From the NCBI RefSeq assembly GCF_001590605.1, contig NZ_CP014504.1, forward strand, positions 1,054,001-1,118,000: a stretch of DNA of 64,000 nt, given 5' to 3'. The notes beneath the pieces are model-generated. The model searched no databases, was not told the DNA's origin, and saw only the letters and a program-made list of their open reading frames with translations. Source of the DNA: Pedobacter cryoconitis. GTDB lineage: Bacteria; Bacteroidota; Bacteroidia; Sphingobacteriales; Sphingobacteriaceae. Shown here piece after piece: positions 1 through 9,397 of the stretch (position 1 is the stretch's first letter; each line of letters starts with the position of its first letter). The translations under genes and the position numbers were made by a program.

Positions 1-645
1 ACAGTATCCAAAAAGAATTACCGGGTTGGTTTTGCAGCAACAGCTGCACTATCCATAGGTGGTTTTATGATGATGCCTTTTGGAAGTGTTTTTGCAGTTA
101 ATAACCTGCATGTTACGGCTGGAGAGTTACCTGTATTATTTATGGTTTCCGGGGTAAGTTCATTGATTATTATGCCTTTAATTGGAAAGCTGAGTGATAC
201 GGTGAGTAAATTCAGAATTTTCAGTATTGCTTCTATCTGGACCATACTGATCTGTGTAGCTTATACCAATTTATCTGCAACACCATTCTGGATCGTAATT
301 GGCCTTAACGTGCTGATGATGATAGGGATTATGAGCCGTATGGTTCCAAGTTCCGCTTTAACAAGCGCAATCCCTGATATGGAAGACAGAGGCGCATTTA
401 TGAGCATTAATTCTTCTATGCAGCAAATTGCAGGTGGAGTAGCGGCAGCAGTTTCAGGGATGATCGTCGTTCAGCAGACTAAATTTAGTCCTATAGAACA
501 TTATGATATCGTTGGTTATGTGGTTGTAGTGGTCACATTGATCAGTATATTTTTAATGTACAGAGTGAACCAGCTGGCTAAAAAGAAAACAGTTACTGCA
601 TCGCCTAAGGCAGAAGAGCCTGACCTGGTTATGTCGGAGTTTTAA
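1..645 (+). CDS. MFS transporter, C-terminal part (5' truncated by window edge)
   Basis: The frame is open from base 1, so the gene begins upstream and only about 214 residues are seen. The visible part has several hydrophobic helices of about 20 residues and the MFS cytoplasmic motif GKLSD before an Arg/Lys-containing segment. It ends in a polar tail (KKKT...SEF). The pattern fits the second six-helix half of a drug/metabolite:H+ antiporter-like MFS protein in the inner membrane. The substrate cannot be told. The gene converges on the minus-strand DUF2723 gene across a long inverted repeat. Confidence 0.85.
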   Translation, partial: TVSKKNYRVGFAATAALSIGGFMMMPFGSVFAVNNLHVTAGELPVLFMVSGVSSLIIMPLIGKLSDTVSKFRIFSIASIWTILICVAYTNLSATPFWIVIGLNVLMMIGIMSRMVPSSALTSAIPDMEDRGAFMSINSSMQQIAGGVAAAVSGMIVVQQTKFSPIEHYDIVGYVVVVVTLISIFLMYRVNQLAKKKTVTASPKAEEPDLVMSEF

Positions 646-699
646 CAGTATTTACGGCTTTTTCGGCCAGTATGTTAAAGTAAATTAACGGAACGTATT

Positions 700-766
700 G
701 TGGTCGGTGTTGAGAAGGGGTTGGTAAGGCCATTGGCCTTACCAACCCCTTCTCAACACCGACCAC
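700..766. repeat. 33-bp perfect inverted repeat, possible bidirectional terminator
   Basis: Bases 700-732 and 734-766 are exact reverse complements around a single central base at 733. The arms are GC-richer than the surroundings and lie between two convergent genes. The position suits a shared terminator. The arm length and lack of flanking T-runs are unusual for a simple intrinsic terminator, so an intergenic repeat element is an alternative. Confidence 0.8.
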
Positions 767-846
767 TGATACTTGCTGAATAGTTCATTGTCTTTTGGGT
801 AAAGACGACAACTAGCCGGGCTCTTTTATTATTTATAATAGTATTA

Positions 847-3800
847 TCAGCTCCTTCTGATACCTGATTTATCTATCATTTGATTAAATGAATCTTTAAT
901 AACATGGTTTAATTCCTGCTGTTTATAACCAGCCGTCAATTGATCGAGCTGATGTAAAACAGACAAGCTTAATCTTGTATCCTGCAAATAAGCCTGCTGG
1001 AATTCCGGGGCCAGTGTACAAACATAGCTGAACTCCTGAGCAAGGAAACCAGCTGTTTCTTTAGTCAGCTGATTCGCCTCTTTAATCCGGTTGAGCGCAT
1101 ATAAATTCTGAATGGTACTAATCCTGTTTACCGTATCTCTTACCGAATAATTAGTCAATGGTAAATCTCTCAGACATTTCTGCATTAAATATGCAGCCTT
1201 TGCAGATTTCCCTTCCATAATCAGATTACCAGCAAGTGTATTGTTAAATCCCCAGGTAGAAAAAACAATTCTTTTGGATTCCTGATCCAGATAAGAAGCC
1301 TTATTGAATCCTGTATAATCCATTTTATGCATCACATTTGCATACATTACATCCGAATTAGTCTTGTCACTTTTATCTCTGTTATCCTCGGCTGAAGTTT
1401 TAAAAGGGAGTAAACGATACGCATACCCTTCCAGGTAAAGGTATTGATCAAGACCTATATAAGTATCTTGTGATACCGAAGTTGCAAAGTATATCGGGCG
1501 TTCCCAATTGTTATGAATGAGAATATCAAATAGGGCTAAATCGCCTTTACTAGCATAAGATTTATTAAAGTTCCATTCCATTGTTTTGCTCACCTGCGCT
1601 TTTTGAGCAGGAGTGATGGTATGCGTTTTAACGAGCTGTTCGGGATCTATAGTGAGTTTTAGCTTTTTAGTGGGCAGAAAATTCATAAACGTGCCATCGG
1701 TCATCTGTACCTGATCTTCTTTGTTTTCAGAAGTCATTACCGAAAACAAATCCTTCAACTCTACACTATCAGTCAGTCCATAATCTACGTAAGGCAGATA
1801 ATCCCTGACACCAGTAACATACTTTTCTTCAGCCATCGTGATAGGTAATGCTGCAGATTTATTCATTTGCTTCTTCAATTGATTGATAAAAGAGGCATCG
1901 GGTAAAAACTGCATACAGATTACACGTACATCTGTTCTGAAACCCTCTACTTCCTGCGCGTACCAAAGTGGAAAAGTATCATTATCTGCATTCGTAAAAA
2001 GGATCGCATTCGGTGCGCAAGAATTTAAATAGTTCTTAGCCCAGTCTGTTGCTGTGGTTTTATGAGAGCGATCATGATCATCCCAGCCTTGTACACCCAT
2101 TAATACAGGTGCCGCCAGTAAACATATTCCTGTAGCAATGATCAGACTTAATCTCTGCCTGGCTATTTTTGATAAAAGTTCTTTGAGGGCCAGTACACCA
2201 AAGCCAATACAAATGGCAAAAGCATAAAAAGAACCTGCATAAGCATAATCCCTTTCCCTTGGTTGCAATGGATCTTGATTTAAGTAGAGAATAATTGCTA
2301 TTCCAGTAAAGAAAAACAAAGTAATCACCACAATTCCATCTTTTTTATTTCTGCGGTAAAGCCAGATCAGTCCGGCAATTCCCATTAATAATGGTAATCC
2401 ATAATACATATTATGTCCAGCATTGGTGGTGATTGTGGCAGGGAGATCAGCTTGACTGCCCAAGCGTAAGCTATCCAGCGGTTTGATACCGGTAATCCAG
2501 TTACCATCTTGTACGTTTCCAACGCCCTGGACATCATTTTGTCTTCCTGCAAAGTTCCATAAGAAATAACGCCAGTACATAAACCCCAATTGCCATGAAG
2601 TAAAAAAGCTCAGATTCTGGGTGAACGTTGGTGTTTGTCCTTCGTTCAGACTTAGCCACTGTTGATAATATTTATCGTGTCCTGCTTTCTGACTAAAGGT
2701 TCTTGGGAAGAGGATGTTTTTGTCGTAAACAGTTTTGTAGGTTTTTCCGGATATTTCGTATTTTGAAGCTCCTTTGCGGTATGTATTTCCGGTTTCTTTT
2801 TGCTCTACTACTTTAGCATCAAAGGTATTACCGTAAATTAAAGGTACAGACCCATAATTTGTACGTCCCAGGTAGTCGTAGAGAGAAAATGGCTGATCCG
2901 GATTGCTTAAATTGATATTGGTTTTTGCATCTGCTCTGATCAGGATCATCAGGTAGGAGCTAAAGCCAAAAAGAACAAATACCAGGCAAAGCAGCCCCAT
3001 GTTCAGGTTATATTTTTGGTGACGTATGGAGTAACTTATTACGCTATACAAAATTGCAGCAAAGAGTAAAATGAAACATATTGCACCTGACCCAAAGAAA
3101 AGGCCAAAAGTATTTACAAAAAGAAGGTCGGCCTCTGCGGCGAAAAGAACAAAATACTGGATCAGCACAAACTGAACAATTCCGACGATCAAACAGCCAA
3201 TTAAAAAGGCTTTAATGGTTCCCAGGACTCCACGCTCCTTCACTTTTTTAAAGTAATAAACAAGAGTTACGGCAGGTATGGTCAATAAACTTAAAAGATG
3301 AACACCAATAGAAAGGCCCACAATAAAGGAAATGAAAATGAGCCAGCGGTTATTGGTTTCGCTCTCCCATCTCAAAATGGCCCAGAAAGTAACTGCAGTA
3401 AATAAGGAGGAGAGCGCATAGACTTCAGACTCTACTGCTGAAAACCAAAAGGTATCTGAGAAGGTATAAGCGAGCGCACCTATAGCTCCTGCTGCAATGA
3501 TACTGAAGGTTTTACTGCCAACTTTTTCTTTGCTATAAACTTTGGAAGCAAGCGCTGTGATAGTCCAGAAAAGAAACATAATCGTAGCTGCACTGGCAAG
3601 CACAGCACTGAAATTAATCCAGTAAGCAATTTTTGCGGTGTTACCCATGGCCAGCAGGCTGAACATTTTACCGATCATCAGAAAAAGAGGAGCACCTGGC
3701 TGGTGTCCGACTTGTAATTTGTTAGCGGTCGCAATAAATTCTCCGCAATCATAGAAACTTGCAGTTGGTTCCATGGTGAGCCAGTAAGTTAGCAGCGCAA

Positions 3801-4053
3801 TGCCAAAAAGTGCAAAACCAGCAACCGTATTGATCAGGCGATATTTCTTTTTTTCTTCTGGTGTATTGATCAATTCACTGAATTCTGTATCAATCAATTC
3901 ACGCACTTCAGTCATATTGAATTTAGCAGAAGCCGGTTTCTGTTCCAGAGCAGTAAGAAGGTGATCATATAATTCGTCGAGCATGTTTTCAGTGAGCGAT
4001 AAACTCAGCAGATGCTGGCGTATTTCTAAATGTTGCTGCGCGGTTAATTTCAT
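847..4053 (-). CDS. DUF2723 multi-pass membrane protein (O-mannosyltransferase-like) with N-terminal helical HAAS-like prefix
   Basis: This 1068-aa protein has a soluble helical N-terminus (residues 1-70), about a dozen membrane segments, and a long C-terminal soluble region. Around residues 100-122 it has the DUF2723 motif, with D102-C-G-E105 followed by H117-Q-P-G. DUF2723 relatives include TMEM260, linked to protein O-mannosylation, so a lipid-linked sugar transfer role at the membrane is possible but inferred. The N-terminal segment resembles the HAAS/permease-prefix modules often encoded next to PadR regulators. The start codon overlaps the PadR stop codon (ATGA), so the pair is translationally coupled. 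Confidence 0.85.
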   Translation of the reverse strand: MKLTAQQHLEIRQHLLSLSLTENMLDELYDHLLTALEQKPASAKFNMTEVRELIDTEFSELINTPEEKKKYRLINTVAGFALFGIALLTYWLTMEPTASFYDCGEFIATANKLQVGHQPGAPLFLMIGKMFSLLAMGNTAKIAYWINFSAVLASAATIMFLFWTITALASKVYSKEKVGSKTFSIIAAGAIGALAYTFSDTFWFSAVESEVYALSSLFTAVTFWAILRWESETNNRWLIFISFIVGLSIGVHLLSLLTIPAVTLVYYFKKVKERGVLGTIKAFLIGCLIVGIVQFVLIQYFVLFAAEADLLFVNTFGLFFGSGAICFILLFAAILYSVISYSIRHQKYNLNMGLLCLVFVLFGFSSYLMILIRADAKTNINLSNPDQPFSLYDYLGRTNYGSVPLIYGNTFDAKVVEQKETGNTYRKGASKYEISGKTYKTVYDKNILFPRTFSQKAGHDKYYQQWLSLNEGQTPTFTQNLSFFTSWQLGFMYWRYFLWNFAGRQNDVQGVGNVQDGNWITGIKPLDSLRLGSQADLPATITTNAGHNMYYGLPLLMGIAGLIWLYRRNKKDGIVVITLFFFTGIAIILYLNQDPLQPRERDYAYAGSFYAFAICIGFGVLALKELLSKIARQRLSLIIATGICLLAAPVLMGVQGWDDHDRSHKTTATDWAKNYLNSCAPNAILFTNADNDTFPLWYAQEVEGFRTDVRVICMQFLPDASFINQLKKQMNKSAALPITMAEEKYVTGVRDYLPYVDYGLTDSVELKDLFSVMTSENKEDQVQMTDGTFMNFLPTKKLKLTIDPEQLVKTHTITPAQKAQVSKTMEWNFNKSYASKGDLALFDILIHNNWERPIYFATSVSQDTYIGLDQYLYLEGYAYRLLPFKTSAEDNRDKSDKTNSDVMYANVMHKMDYTGFNKASYLDQESKRIVFSTWGFNNTLAGNLIMEGKSAKAAYLMQKCLRDLPLTNYSVRDTVNRISTIQNLYALNRIKEANQLTKETAGFLAQEFSYVCTLAPEFQQAYLQDTRLSLSVLHQLDQLTAGYKQQELNHVIKDSFNQMIDKSGIRRS

Positions 4054-4391
4054 GAGAGCTTAGATTTGAGGTTAAGCAGCAATTGCAGATTCCCAATAAA
4101 ACTCTCGGCTTCCTGAAGTTTGTTTTCTACTTCTTTTTTGCCCGCAGTGGTCAGCGCATAATATTTGCGCACTCTGTTGTCCACTAATTCTGTACTGGTG
4201 CTTAACATACCATCAGCTTCCATTTTGTGGAGGCTGGGATACATTGCACCTTCTGTTAGTTTAATTTCTCCATTGGTGATTTCCTTCACCTTCTGGGTGA
4301 TTTCATAACCATACATCTTCTCATTTTCCTGAAGAAGTTTCAAAATGATAGTTTGCAGGCTGCCCTTTAACATTCCGTTTGCTGTACTCAT
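4050..4391 (-). CDS. PadR-family transcriptional regulator
   Basis: About 113 aa with the PadR winged-helix pattern: LKGSLQTIILKLL, then GYEIT, then the wing region GAMYPSLHKMEADGM, and a C-terminal dimerisation helix. I prefer the ATG at 4391 over the upstream ATG at 4421. The extra ten residues do not look like a PadR N-terminus, and a TAnnTTTG promoter element (TATATTTG, 4396-4403) lies in that stretch. The protein should bind DNA as a dimer and repress its own operon with the DUF2723 gene, with which it overlaps by 3 bases. The effector is unknown. Confidence 0.85.
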   Translation of the reverse strand: MSTANGMLKGSLQTIILKLLQENEKMYGYEITQKVKEITNGEIKLTEGAMYPSLHKMEADGMLSTSTELVDNRVRKYYALTTAGKKEVENKLQEAESFIGNLQLLLNLKSKLS

Positions 4392-4395
4392 AACA

Positions 4396-4437
4396 CAAAT
4401 ATATAACTTTCTTATATACATAGGAAAATTATGTATA
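4396..4437 (-). promoter_or_regulatory. Promoter -7 element and probable PadR operator
   Basis: TATATTTG (minus strand, 4396-4403) matches the Bacteroidota -7 consensus TAnnTTTG and ends only 4 bases before the padR ATG, implying a very short leader. Upstream is a perfect palindrome, TATACATA (4415-4422) and TATGTATA (4430-4437), separated by 7 bases. It contains the ACAT/ATGT halves seen in PadR-family operators, so autorepression is likely. Confidence 0.5.
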
Positions 4438-4517
4438 CTGATTTTTAGTTATTTAATTCATTTTATTGACGGTAATTGTAAAAGGCAGCCTTTTTAAAGA
4501 GAAAAACAGATTCAGAT

Positions 4518-4979
4518 TTACTTTATTTTAGTATAAATTTCCACGATTTCCTGATTGATATTTAAGCTATCAATTTTCTCAATACCTTTCTGTGTGATTG
4601 TATCATTCTTTAAAGTCAATGTGAATTTAAAATCTCTGTTTTCCCAGTTGCGGTAATTACAATATTCTAAATGCTCCTGGTATTGATCACCTTTAAGGGA
4701 AAAAGTTCCTGCACCAGCATCGTAAACTGGAACAGGTACAGCTCCTTTTGCCAGGTCATGTTTGAAAAAAGCAAAATGTGTCCCATTAAATAATTTTATC
4801 ATTTCCTGTCCTTTTACAGGGTAAGTAATTTCTGTTTTAGCACCTCTAGTGACCTTACTGGATACCAATTTCCAGGTACCAGCAATAGATTGATTTGTTA
4901 ACGCAGTGGAGGGCGGATTTTTGTCTGTGCAGGCAGCCAGGCTGGTAAGTCCGGCGAGTAGTAAGAATTGAAATTTCAT
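4518..4979 (-). CDS. Small lipoprotein, lipocalin-like
   Basis: This 153-aa protein has a lipoprotein signal peptide with lipobox LAAC; C17 would be lipidated. The mature part begins with a Ser/Thr/Pro linker and then SIAGTWKLVSSKV, a pattern common in Bacteroidota lipocalin-like (DUF4488-type) envelope lipoproteins with alternating beta strands. It appears monocistronic, upstream in transcription of the PadR gene. The ligand is unknown. Confidence 0.75.
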   Translation of the reverse strand: MKFQFLLLAGLTSLAACTDKNPPSTALTNQSIAGTWKLVSSKVTRGAKTEITYPVKGQEMIKLFNGTHFAFFKHDLAKGAVPVPVYDAGAGTFSLKGDQYQEHLEYCNYRNWENRDFKFTLTLKNDTITQKGIEKIDSLNINQEIVEIYTKIK

Positions 4980-5159
4980 TTAATTTGGTTAAGGGGTTAA
5001 TTTAGGTTAAAGTGATGTTTTAATTAAAAAATTAAAACAGATACAATCTAGTAAAATAATTGTATAACAGGATGGTATAAATTATACGTTTAGTCCTGTG
5101 ATTTCCGGAGGATACAATCGTTTGAACCTGAATTTGAAACAGTCAGATTCCGGGCCATA

Positions 5160-5206
5160 GTAATTCCTGATTTATTTTCCAGTAAAGAAAATAAATCAGG
5201 AATTAC
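5160..5206. terminator. Rho-independent-like hairpin after the LacI gene
   Basis: Perfect 20-bp inverted repeat (5160-5179 and 5187-5206) with a 7-base loop, 20 bases beyond the stop codon of the minus-strand LacI gene. It fits a strong terminator. Confidence 0.75.
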
Positions 5207-5226
5207 CCTAAGAAAATGTTTGAATT

Positions 5227-6246
5227 TTATTGGTGCAGAACCAGTTCACAGTCTACCATAACTTCTTGGTATCCGGCTGCTTCTGTTTTATGGTCAATTA
5301 ATTTTAAAAGTAGTTTAATCGCATTTTCACCCATAGACTCAGGATTCTCTTCGATAGAGGCCAGGGGAGGGTTGTCCAGGTAACGGATAAATGGCATATT
5401 TCCGAAACCAATGAATTCTGTTTGTTCCATTTTTTCATATTTATTGGCACGAAGGTATTTCATGGCATCAAATAGAATCTGCTCTTTAAAAGCTACTAAT
5501 GCGGTAGGCGGGTTTTCACTATTGTAAAATAGTTCTTTAATTGCAGTATTGGTATTCTCCTTGTCAAAGTCTGTATAAGCGACAAGGCTGGCATCAAAAG
5601 GAATATGGTTATCATTCAATGCGTTGATATAACCTTTAAACCTATCATGTGTAAAACTGATCATTTTCGGGCCACCCAGGTAGGCAACTCTTTGATGTCC
5701 GCGCTTAATCAGGAAATCTGTTGCTTTATAACATCCCTGATAAGTATTACTTAATACTTTATGACAACTTAAATTAAAGCTTGGGTTTCTGCCATAATAA
5801 ATAATTGGCAGGCCAAGGTTTTCAAACATATCTAAATGGTCAAAGTTCTGTGTATTCTTAGAAATGGCAATAATTAAACCGTCAATACGACTTTTAAGCA
5901 GCATATTGGCCAGATCAACTTCCTTTTTCAATTCATCGTAAGATTGACCTATAATTACATTATAGCCATATTGCCGGGCATGCTGTTCAATTCCGAAAAT
6001 GCTTCTGGTAAAGTAATGATCCATCAGATCTGGTAAAATGATACCAATGGTATAAGATTTCTGAATCTGTAGATTAAGCGCAGATTTGTTCGGCGTAAAA
6101 TGCAGCTCAGCAGCCATTTGCTTTACCCTTTCTTTGGTATAGGCATTAATGGTAGGATAGTCGTTAAGAGCTTTGGATACTGTAGATATTGATATTTTTA
6201 GCTTTTGAGCTAAAAGTTTCAGGGTTACGGGCGTTTTTGTACTCAT
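5227..6246 (-). CDS. LacI-family transcriptional regulator of the uxuA/uxaC operon
   Basis: This 339-aa protein starts with a classic LacI helix-turn-helix (LKLLAQKLKISISTVSKALN, then the hinge region near residue 50-60), followed by a periplasmic-binding-protein-like effector domain. It is divergent from uxuA. The 326-base intergenic region holds three related palindromes with TTTGA/TCAAA half-sites, which are probable operators for this protein. The inducer is likely a uronate or a catabolic intermediate, by context. The gene ends in a strong hairpin. Confidence 0.9.
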   Translation of the reverse strand: MSTKTPVTLKLLAQKLKISISTVSKALNDYPTINAYTKERVKQMAAELHFTPNKSALNLQIQKSYTIGIILPDLMDHYFTRSIFGIEQHARQYGYNVIIGQSYDELKKEVDLANMLLKSRIDGLIIAISKNTQNFDHLDMFENLGLPIIYYGRNPSFNLSCHKVLSNTYQGCYKATDFLIKRGHQRVAYLGGPKMISFTHDRFKGYINALNDNHIPFDASLVAYTDFDKENTNTAIKELFYNSENPPTALVAFKEQILFDAMKYLRANKYEKMEQTEFIGFGNMPFIRYLDNPPLASIEENPESMGENAIKLLLKLIDHKTEAAGYQEVMVDCELVLHQ

Positions 6247-6286
6247 TAGGTTAGTTAACGATCGCCTAAATATAAAGATAATAAAC

Positions 6287-6302
6287 TATCAAATGTTTGA
6301 TA
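6287..6302. promoter_or_regulatory. LacI operator next to the regulator gene
   Basis: TATCAAATGTTTGATA is palindromic except at its two central bases. It shares the TCAAA/TTTGA half-sites with the two operators near uxuA and sits 41 bases upstream of the lacI-type start codon, suggesting autoregulation. Confidence 0.55.
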
Positions 6303-6431
6303 AGCACGGTCAGCATGTTTATCGCCTGAGGATTAAGAATTAAAATGTTCCTCAGCTATTTTAATTATTAAATAAATCTGATATTGAGTAACCATAGCAA
6401 ATGCTGTTAAAAGGCTATAAGACCTAATTTA

Positions 6432-6447
6432 TTTCAAACGTTTGAAA
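6432..6447. promoter_or_regulatory. LacI operator 1 upstream of uxuA
   Basis: TTTCAAACGTTTGAAA is a perfect 16-bp palindrome with the central CG typical of LacI/PurR/CcpA-type operators. It lies 125 bases before the uxuA ATG. Confidence 0.65.
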
Positions 6448-6454
6448 CGAAGAA

Positions 6455-6466
6455 TCAAACGTTTGA
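6455..6466. promoter_or_regulatory. LacI operator 2 upstream of uxuA
   Basis: TCAAACGTTTGA is a perfect 12-bp palindrome identical to the core of operator 1. The centres are 21 bp apart, about two helical turns, so two dimers could bind the same DNA face. Confidence 0.65.
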
Positions 6467-6572
6467 CGGCTAATTTTAACAGGTTATATGAATGATATGC
6501 CTTTAACGTTTTATAAATTGCATCTGCATAACGATGGTTTTTTAGCATAGTTTTATTGAAAAGATTTGAATA

Positions 6573-7781
6573 ATGAGTGTAACAGAAAAATCAGTTATTT
6601 ATAAAATGATACAGACCATGCGCTGGTTTGGTCCAAACGATCCCGTGATCCTGAGTGATATTCTGCAGGCAGGCTGCAGCGGTATTGTCAGTGCTTTGCA
6701 CCATATCCCGAACGGGGTAGTGTGGGAGATAGGGGAAATTGAAAAACATAAACAGTTGATCGAAAATGCAGGTTTAACCTGGGATGTAGTAGAAAGTTTA
6801 CCCGTACATGAAGCGATTAAAACACAGGCCAAAAACTTTGAATACTCTATAAATAATTATAAGCAATCTTTGAAGAATCTTGCGGCTTGCGGCATCCATA
6901 CTGTTACTTATAACTTTATGCCTGTGCTGGACTGGACGCGTACCAACCTGGCTTATGAATTGCCAAACGGAGCCAGAGCTTTGAAATTTGAAAAAGCTGC
7001 AGTCTGTGCATTTGATGTTTTTATGCTAAAAAGACCAAATGCTTCAATGGCCTATACCAAAGAAGAGCTCCTTAAAGGAGAATCCTGGTTTAATCAGGCT
7101 GATGAAGCGCAGAAAAACCTGGTACAGCGTAATATCATAGCGGGCTTACCCGGAAGTGAAGAAAGCTTTACCCTGGAACAATTTCAAACTGCTTTAGACC
7201 AATATCATGGAATAGATGAGGAAAAACTAACCAGTCACCTGGTACATTTTCTTTCGGAAATTATGCCTGTGGCCGATAAGTTTGGAATTAAAATGGTCGT
7301 GCATCCGGATGATCCGCCTTATGCAATTTTTGGATTACCACGTGTAGTAAGCACTGCAGCACACCTGCGTAAAATATTTTCAGCTGTACCCTCTCTAAAT
7401 AATGGCCTTTGTTTCTGTACAGGTTCTTTCGGCGTTCGAGAAGATAATGACCTGCCAGAAATGATCAGAGAATTTGCAGCAAGGATCAATTTTATACATT
7501 TAAGAAGTACGAAAAGAAATGCTGAGGGTGATTTCTTTGAAGACAATCATTTAGAAGGTGATGTAAATATGTACCAGGTAGTTAAAGAATTGTTTAATCA
7601 GCAGCAATTGCGAAAGCTCAGTATTCCTGTGCGTCCTGACCACGGCCATCAGATGCTGGATGATTTACGCAAGAAAACTAATCCTGGATATGCTGCAATT
7701 GGCCGTTTAAAAGGCCTGGCAGAATTAAGAGGACTTGAATTTGGAATCTTTAATGAATATCTGCTGAAGAATAACTCATAA
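6573..7781 (+). CDS. uxuA: Mannonate dehydratase
   Basis: This 402-aa protein has the UxuA TIM-barrel signature: [10 protein letters not shown] near the start, then [15 protein letters not shown], a metal-site region [32 protein letters not shown] and a C-terminal [12 protein letters not shown]. It converts D-mannonate to 2-keto-3-deoxy-D-gluconate using Mn2+/Fe2+ in the cytoplasm. It is the first gene of the uxuA-uxaC-transporter run, 71 bases before uxaC. I keep the ATG at 6573. An internal ATG at 6606 would match the E. coli-type N-terminus more closely. Expression is probably controlled by the divergent LacI protein through the CAAACGTTTG sites. Confidence 0.93.
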   Translation: MSVTEKSVIYKMIQTMRWFGPNDPVILSDILQAGCSGIVSALHHIPNGVVWEIGEIEKHKQLIENAGLTWDVVESLPVHEAIKTQAKNFEYSINNYKQSLKNLAACGIHTVTYNFMPVLDWTRTNLAYELPNGARALKFEKAAVCAFDVFMLKRPNASMAYTKEELLKGESWFNQADEAQKNLVQRNIIAGLPGSEESFTLEQFQTALDQYHGIDEEKLTSHLVHFLSEIMPVADKFGIKMVVHPDDPPYAIFGLPRVVSTAAHLRKIFSAVPSLNNGLCFCTGSFGVREDNDLPEMIREFAARINFIHLRSTKRNAEGDFFEDNHLEGDVNMYQVVKELFNQQQLRKLSIPVRPDHGHQMLDDLRKKTNPGYAAIGRLKGLAELRGLEFGIFNEYLLKNNS

Positions 7782-7852
7782 GGGTTGTATTAACCAGTAT
7801 AACGCTGCAAGACAAATGTTATAACCAAATATTAAACTGAAAATTAGCTGAT

Positions 7853-9268
7853 ATGACGGAAAGTACGATCATTACTGATAACTTTTTATTAAGTAATAAA
7901 AAGGCAGTTTTGCTTTATCATGAATATGCAAAGCATTTGCCTGTAATTGATTTTCATAACCATTTGTCTCCGCTGCAAATTGCAGAAGATAAAAAATTTG
8001 ATAACCTGACTGATATCTGGCTAAAAGGTGACCATTATAAATGGAGGGCAATGCGGGCATTAGGAGTTGATGAAAGGTTCATTACCGGGCAGGCCAGTGA
8101 TGAAGAAAAATTTAAAGCCTGGGCAGAAGTCGTACCCGCAACCCTAAGAAATCCCTTATTTCATTGGACACACATGGAGCTTAAGAATCCATTCGGGATC
8201 AATAGCTATTTAAATAAAGATTCCGCAGACAGGATTTATCTGCAGGCCAATGAACGCTTAGCTCAGGATGAATTCTCAGCCCGGAGTTTATTGAAAAACT
8301 TCAAGGTAGAAATGTTAAGCACCACGGATGATCCTTGTGATGATTTAACCCATCATCAGCAATTGATCAAAGAAGGTTATGAAATTAAAGTCAAACCTTC
8401 CTTCCGGCCAGACAAGGTTTTTATGATTGGCGAGCCTGTCACATTTAAAGCCTATCTTAAAGTATTAGGTCAAAAAGCAGGAGTTGAAATTACCACTATA
8501 GCTTCCCTGCTGGAAGCCTTAAAAAATAGAGTTGACTTCTTTGCTTTACAACAATGTTCTATATCAGATCATGGTTTAAGTACCTTACCAACCCATTTTA
8601 CATTAAGCCTTGCGCAGGAACAAGAGTTCAAAACCTTCCTTAAATCTGATCAGGCTGTATTCTCGGATCCTGATGCCTTTGCGGGTTTTATTTTAACTGA
8701 ACTTTGTAAAATGTATCATGAAAGGAATTGGGTACAACAATTTCATGTAGGAGCTATCCGGAATAACAATCCACGAATGCTGCATAAACTGGGCCCTGAT
8801 ACTGGTTTTGATTCTATCGGGGATTATAAACATGCAGAGAATTTGACGGCTTTTTTAAGCCACCTGAATTTAACAGATCAACTGGCACAAACCGTTGTTT
8901 ACAATCTCAATCCTGCGGACAACGAAGTTATTGCAACTATGCTGGGCAATTTTGCTGACGGCAGGATTAAAGGGAAGATGCAATTTGGATCAGGCTGGTG
9001 GTTTTTAGATCAGAAAGATGGGATAGAAAAACAGCTCAATGCTTTATCAAATATGGGAGTGGTCAGTACATTTATTGGAATGCTGACCGATTCGCGCAGT
9101 TTCCTGTCTTATTCCCGTCATGAGTATTTCAGAAGAATAATGTGTAATCTTTTCGGCTCAGAAATGGAAGCCGGCTTATTGCCTGATGATGAAAAATGGG
9201 TGGGAGAGATGATTCAGAATATCTGCTATTACAATGCTAAAAACTATTTCGGACTAAACCGGGGCTAA
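7853..9268 (+). CDS. uxaC: Glucuronate (uronate) isomerase
   Basis: This 471-aa protein is of normal UxaC length. It has the amidohydrolase-like metal motif FHNHLSP (H35-N-H37), WLKGDHYKWRAMRALGV, STTDDPCDDL, a GIRNNN-like segment (GAIRNNNPRM) and DSRSFLSYSRHEYFRR near the end. It interconverts D-glucuronate and D-fructuronate (and galacturonate/tagaturonate) in the cytoplasm. In this context glucuronate can come from myo-inositol oxygenase encoded 2.7 kb downstream. An SDR relic follows directly where a fructuronate reductase gene would be expected. Confidence 0.95.
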   Translation: MTESTIITDNFLLSNKKAVLLYHEYAKHLPVIDFHNHLSPLQIAEDKKFDNLTDIWLKGDHYKWRAMRALGVDERFITGQASDEEKFKAWAEVVPATLRNPLFHWTHMELKNPFGINSYLNKDSADRIYLQANERLAQDEFSARSLLKNFKVEMLSTTDDPCDDLTHHQQLIKEGYEIKVKPSFRPDKVFMIGEPVTFKAYLKVLGQKAGVEITTIASLLEALKNRVDFFALQQCSISDHGLSTLPTHFTLSLAQEQEFKTFLKSDQAVFSDPDAFAGFILTELCKMYHERNWVQQFHVGAIRNNNPRMLHKLGPDTGFDSIGDYKHAENLTAFLSHLNLTDQLAQTVVYNLNPADNEVIATMLGNFADGRIKGKMQFGSGWWFLDQKDGIEKQLNALSNMGVVSTFIGMLTDSRSFLSYSRHEYFRRIMCNLFGSEMEAGLLPDDEKWVGEMIQNICYYNAKNYFGLNRG

Positions 9269-9282
9269 TCAATACTATAGTA

Positions 9283-9357
9283 ATGGAAAATCTATGCTCT
9301 TTAAAAGGTAAAGCCATTGTAGTGACTGGAGGAACGGGATATCAGGCTAATGTCTGA
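9283..9357 (+). pseudogene. Relic of an SDR gene, probably D-mannonate oxidoreductase (uxuB-type)
   Basis: Fourteen bases after uxaC a 24-codon frame opens with LKGKAIVVTGGTGY. This is the N-terminal beta strand and glycine-rich NAD(P)-binding loop of a short-chain dehydrogenase. It then hits a stop after QANV, with no recognisable continuation. SDR-type mannonate oxidoreductases begin like this and often sit between uxaC/uxuA and exuT-type genes in Bacteroidota. The remnant therefore suggests an internal deletion of almost the whole gene. The enzyme assignment is inferred from position. Confidence 0.6.
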
Positions 9358-9397
9358 TCCATATCAATCAACCTGAACCAAAAACAAACCAAATATA

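Noticed and set aside
4391..4421. Upstream ATG of padR at 4421 as start
   Set aside because: It would add ten residues unlike PadR and place the promoter element inside the gene.
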